Shown here one piece after another: positions 61,878-64,000 of a DNA stretch of 64,000 nucleotides (the first letter of the stretch is position 1; each line of letters begins with the position of its first letter). A program made the position numbers and the translations under genes. The DNA comes from Bacteroidales bacterium UBA4179. Lineage in GTDB: Bacteria; Bacteroidota; Bacteroidia; Bacteroidales; Dysgonomonadaceae. Under the pieces are notes generated by a model. The model was not told where the DNA came from. It did not search any database and worked only from the letters and a program-made list of their open reading frames with translations. The stretch spans positions 1 through 64,000 of the forward strand of contig DFUT01000044.1 in assembly GCA_002381125.1 (NCBI GenBank), in the 5' to 3' direction.

Positions 61878-63626
61878 ATGGACGACAATACATTATTATC
61901 ACTGGTAACTGCCAAAGCCCAAGAATGGCTCAAAGGCAATGACGACGCCGAAACAAAGGCAGAAGTGCAAAAAATGCTCGATAACGAAGATAAATCGCAA
62001 CTCATCGATGCTTTCTATAAAGATCTGGAATTTGGAACAGGGGGGTTGCGCGGCATCATGGGTGCCGGCACCAACCGCATGAACATTTATACGGTTGGAG
62101 CGGCTACTCAGGGTCTTTCGAATTATTTGTTGGAAGAATTTTCCGATAAAGACGAAATTAAAGTTGTGGTGGGCTACGACTGTCGCAACAATAGTCGCAA
62201 ATTTGCCGAAATAACCGCCAATATTCTTAGTGCCAACGGTATAAAAGTGTATCTCTTTGAGGACCTTCGGCCAACACCTGCGGTTTCTTACGCTATTCGA
62301 AAGTTAGGATGTCAAAGCGGGATTATGATTACCGCATCACATAATCCGAAAGAATACAACGGTTACAAAGTCTATTGGAACGATGGAGCACAAGTATTGG
62401 CCCCTCACGACAGAAACATTATTGCCGAGGTAAACCGGATTAAAGGAATCGATGAAATCAAATTCGAGGGGAACAAAGATTTGATCAAAATCATAGGCAA
62501 GGATATCGATATGGCATTCATTGAAGAAGTAAAAAAATTGGTTCTTTCGCCTGAAGCCATAGCACATCATAAAGACCTAAAAATGGTGTATACCCCTCTC
62601 CATGGAACCGGAATTACTCTTGTTCCTCCCACATTGGAAGCCATAGGATTTACGAATATTATCCATGTGCCGGAACAAGATGTGATAAGCGGAGATTTTC
62701 CCACAGTTGTTTCACCCAATCCGGAAGAACCCGAAGCATTGGATTTAGCCATAAAAAAAGCCATCGAAACCGACGCCGAAATCGTTATGGCAACCGACCC
62801 CGATGCCGACCGTATTGGAACAGCCATCCGCGATGCGGAAGGGAACTTCATGCTGTTGAATGGAAATCAAGCTATGCTTATTTTCTTCTATTATCTGATT
62901 ACGCGAAGAAACGAACTAAACAAACTTACCGGAAAAGATTACATAGTCAAAACCATTGTTTCTACCGAACTAGTAGCTCCTATCGCACACCGTTACGGCG
63001 TGGAAATGTTCGATTGCTATACCGGATTTAAATGGATCGCCGACATTATCCGCAAAAACAAAGGACTAAAACAATTCATTGGAGGTGGGGAAGAAAGTTA
63101 CGGTTTCCTTGCCGGCGATTTCGTGCGCGACAAAGATTCGGTATCGGCGTGTGCTTTGTTTGCCGAAATAGCAGCATGGGCAAAAGACAACGGAAAAACC
63201 ATGTACGAACTTTTGCAAGACATATACGTAGAATACGGATATTCCAAAGAGGTAAACGTTTCATTGGTAAAGAAAGGTAAAGAAGGGGCCGATGAAATTG
63301 AGGCAATGATGAAAGAGTACCGAAGCAACCCATTCAAAACACTTGCAGGGTCGCCGGTTGTTTTAATGAAAGATTTTGTTGCTCTCGAGGCTATTGACTT
63401 TATTCACAACGAACATATTGCGCTTGAAATGCCAACTACCTCAAATGTACTTCAATTTTTCACCGAAGACGATACGAAACTGTCGATCCGTCCTTCCGGA
63501 ACCGAACCAAAAATAAAATACTACATCGAGGTACACGATAAAGTAAATTCAAGAGATGAAATTGCTGAAGCCGAAAAAAAAGCACTCGAAAAAATCAATA
63601 CAATTCGCAAAGAATTAAACATTTAA
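61878..63626 (+). CDS. phospho-sugar mutase (phosphoglucomutase/phosphomannomutase family)
   Basis: A 582-residue alpha-D-phosphohexomutase moving phosphate between C1 and C6. Motifs: FGTGGLRGIMGAGTNRMN, the phospho-Ser in MITASHNPKEYNGYKVYW, the Mg-binding ATDPDADRIGTAI, sugar loop GGGEESYGF and the phosphate loop SIRPSGTEPKIKYY. The length suits the PgcA/PGM2-like long branch. Glucose versus mannose use cannot be told. 28 bp after the C69 gene. Confidence 0.94.
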   Translation: MDDNTLLSLVTAKAQEWLKGNDDAETKAEVQKMLDNEDKSQLIDAFYKDLEFGTGGLRGIMGAGTNRMNIYTVGAATQGLSNYLLEEFSDKDEIKVVVGYDCRNNSRKFAEITANILSANGIKVYLFEDLRPTPAVSYAIRKLGCQSGIMITASHNPKEYNGYKVYWNDGAQVLAPHDRNIIAEVNRIKGIDEIKFEGNKDLIKIIGKDIDMAFIEEVKKLVLSPEAIAHHKDLKMVYTPLHGTGITLVPPTLEAIGFTNIIHVPEQDVISGDFPTVVSPNPEEPEALDLAIKKAIETDAEIVMATDPDADRIGTAIRDAEGNFMLLNGNQAMLIFFYYLITRRNELNKLTGKDYIVKTIVSTELVAPIAHRYGVEMFDCYTGFKWIADIIRKNKGLKQFIGGGEESYGFLAGDFVRDKDSVSACALFAEIAAWAKDNGKTMYELLQDIYVEYGYSKEVNVSLVKKGKEGADEIEAMMKEYRSNPFKTLAGSPVVLMKDFVALEAIDFIHNEHIALEMPTTSNVLQFFTEDDTKLSIRPSGTEPKIKYYIEVHDKVNSRDEIAEAEKKALEKINTIRKELNI

Positions 63627-63636
63627 AAATAAAACA

Positions 63637-64000
63637 ATGAGAAGAAGATTAACAATTGCACTTGTAGCCCATGATCAACGCAAGGCAGATATGGTTGATT
63701 GGGTTATTTATAATGCGGAGTTTTTATCGCACCATCATCTGGTATGTACCGGAACCACAGGAAGATTGGTAAAACAAGCGCTTATCAACAAAGGATTTCA
63801 ACCCGACGTAGAATGCAAGAATTCGGGACCAATGGGTGGCGATGTGGAAATTGCTGCTATGGTAGTGCAAAAAGAAATCGATTTGGCTGTTTTTCTGATC
63901 GATGATCTGAATCCCCAGCCTCACGAAGCCGATATTATGATGTTGCTTCGTCAATGTCGGGTTCATAACGTGCCCATTGCATGTAATCGTTACAGTGCCG
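63637..64000 (+). CDS. mgsA: methylglyoxal synthase, cut by the window edge
   Basis: The first 121 residues of an MgsA, which converts dihydroxyacetone phosphate to methylglyoxal and phosphate. LTIALVAHDQRKADMVDW, CTGTTGRLV and SGPMGGDVEIAAMV are the family phosphate-binding and catalytic segments; the catalytic Asp is in GGDVEI. Typical length is about 150, so some 30 residues lie outside. Starts 10 bp after the mutase, probably co-transcribed. Confidence 0.95.
   Translation, partial: MRRRLTIALVAHDQRKADMVDWVIYNAEFLSHHHLVCTGTTGRLVKQALINKGFQPDVECKNSGPMGGDVEIAAMVVQKEIDLAVFLIDDLNPQPHEADIMMLLRQCRVHNVPIACNRYSA

Noticed and set aside
1..64000. tRNA, rRNA, insertion sequences, prophage, origin
   Set aside because: None recognised by reading. 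A covariance scan could still find a small RNA I missed.

Overview
The window is a stretch of ordinary chromosome from a member of the Bacteroidales (phylum Bacteroidota). The reasons are gene content and promoter style: Rho with a long charged insert, lipoproteins with Bacteroidota-only domains (DUF4270, DUF6340, DUF5715), a TonB receptor/PnuT/thiamine pyrophosphokinase operon, class III ribonucleotide reductase, and many copies of the -7 box TAnnTTTG upstream of genes, four of them with TTTG exactly 20 nt upstream. Glycoside hydrolases, an Etf/acyl-CoA dehydrogenase operon and anaerobic enzymes suggest a fermentative anaerobe. A family such as Dysgonomonadaceae or Porphyromonadaceae is plausible, but the sequence alone does not settle it. 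I saw no rRNA, tRNA, IS element, phage or CRISPR array.

Layout. 1-600: remnants of a GntP permease and a MOFRL-type glycerate kinase joined out of frame (deletion scar). 618-4586: a YhaO/YhaN-like (Mre11/Rad50-like) pair with a small, frame-disrupted gene translationally coupled in front. 4770-12963: YgbA-type gene, ligA, panC-panD, a GT5-like protein with a DUF4270 lipoprotein, ruvB, queG. 13059-16296: flippase, FkbM methyltransferase and GT2 glycosyltransferase (a small surface-glycan cassette). 16388-24908: rnr, beta-mannosidase, BASS transporter, and yicC-gmk-esterase. 25113-28161: nrdD-nrdG behind a cobalamin riboswitch. 28437-32998: TPP riboswitch, TonB receptor, PnuT, a SIMPL protein and thiamine pyrophosphokinase. 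32959-42813: MATE pump, recO, rplS, GH3/beta-lactamase fusion, aroB, and HAD-symporter-engB. 42937-44201: a candidate preQ1-I riboswitch, then queC-queF. 44237-52746: GH16 lipoprotein, aminotransferase, LolC/E-like permease, etfB-etfA-acyl-CoA dehydrogenase, and a DUF6340 lipoprotein. 53054-64000: rho, the dnaN-exonuclease-DUF5715-truA operon, xerD, divIC, C69 peptidase, phosphohexomutase, and the start of mgsA.

Three vitamin or cofactor-sensing RNAs lie in the window: B12 over an enzyme that does not need B12, TPP over thiamine uptake and activation, and a candidate preQ1 switch over queuosine synthesis. I see no convincing new multi-gene system. The items most worth following are the preQ1 candidate, the frame-disrupted gene coupled to the nuclease pair, the GT5-like protein that lacks the donor-binding motif, and the two decay or indel signatures (glycerate kinase/GntP scar; A8 run at the aminotransferase stop).
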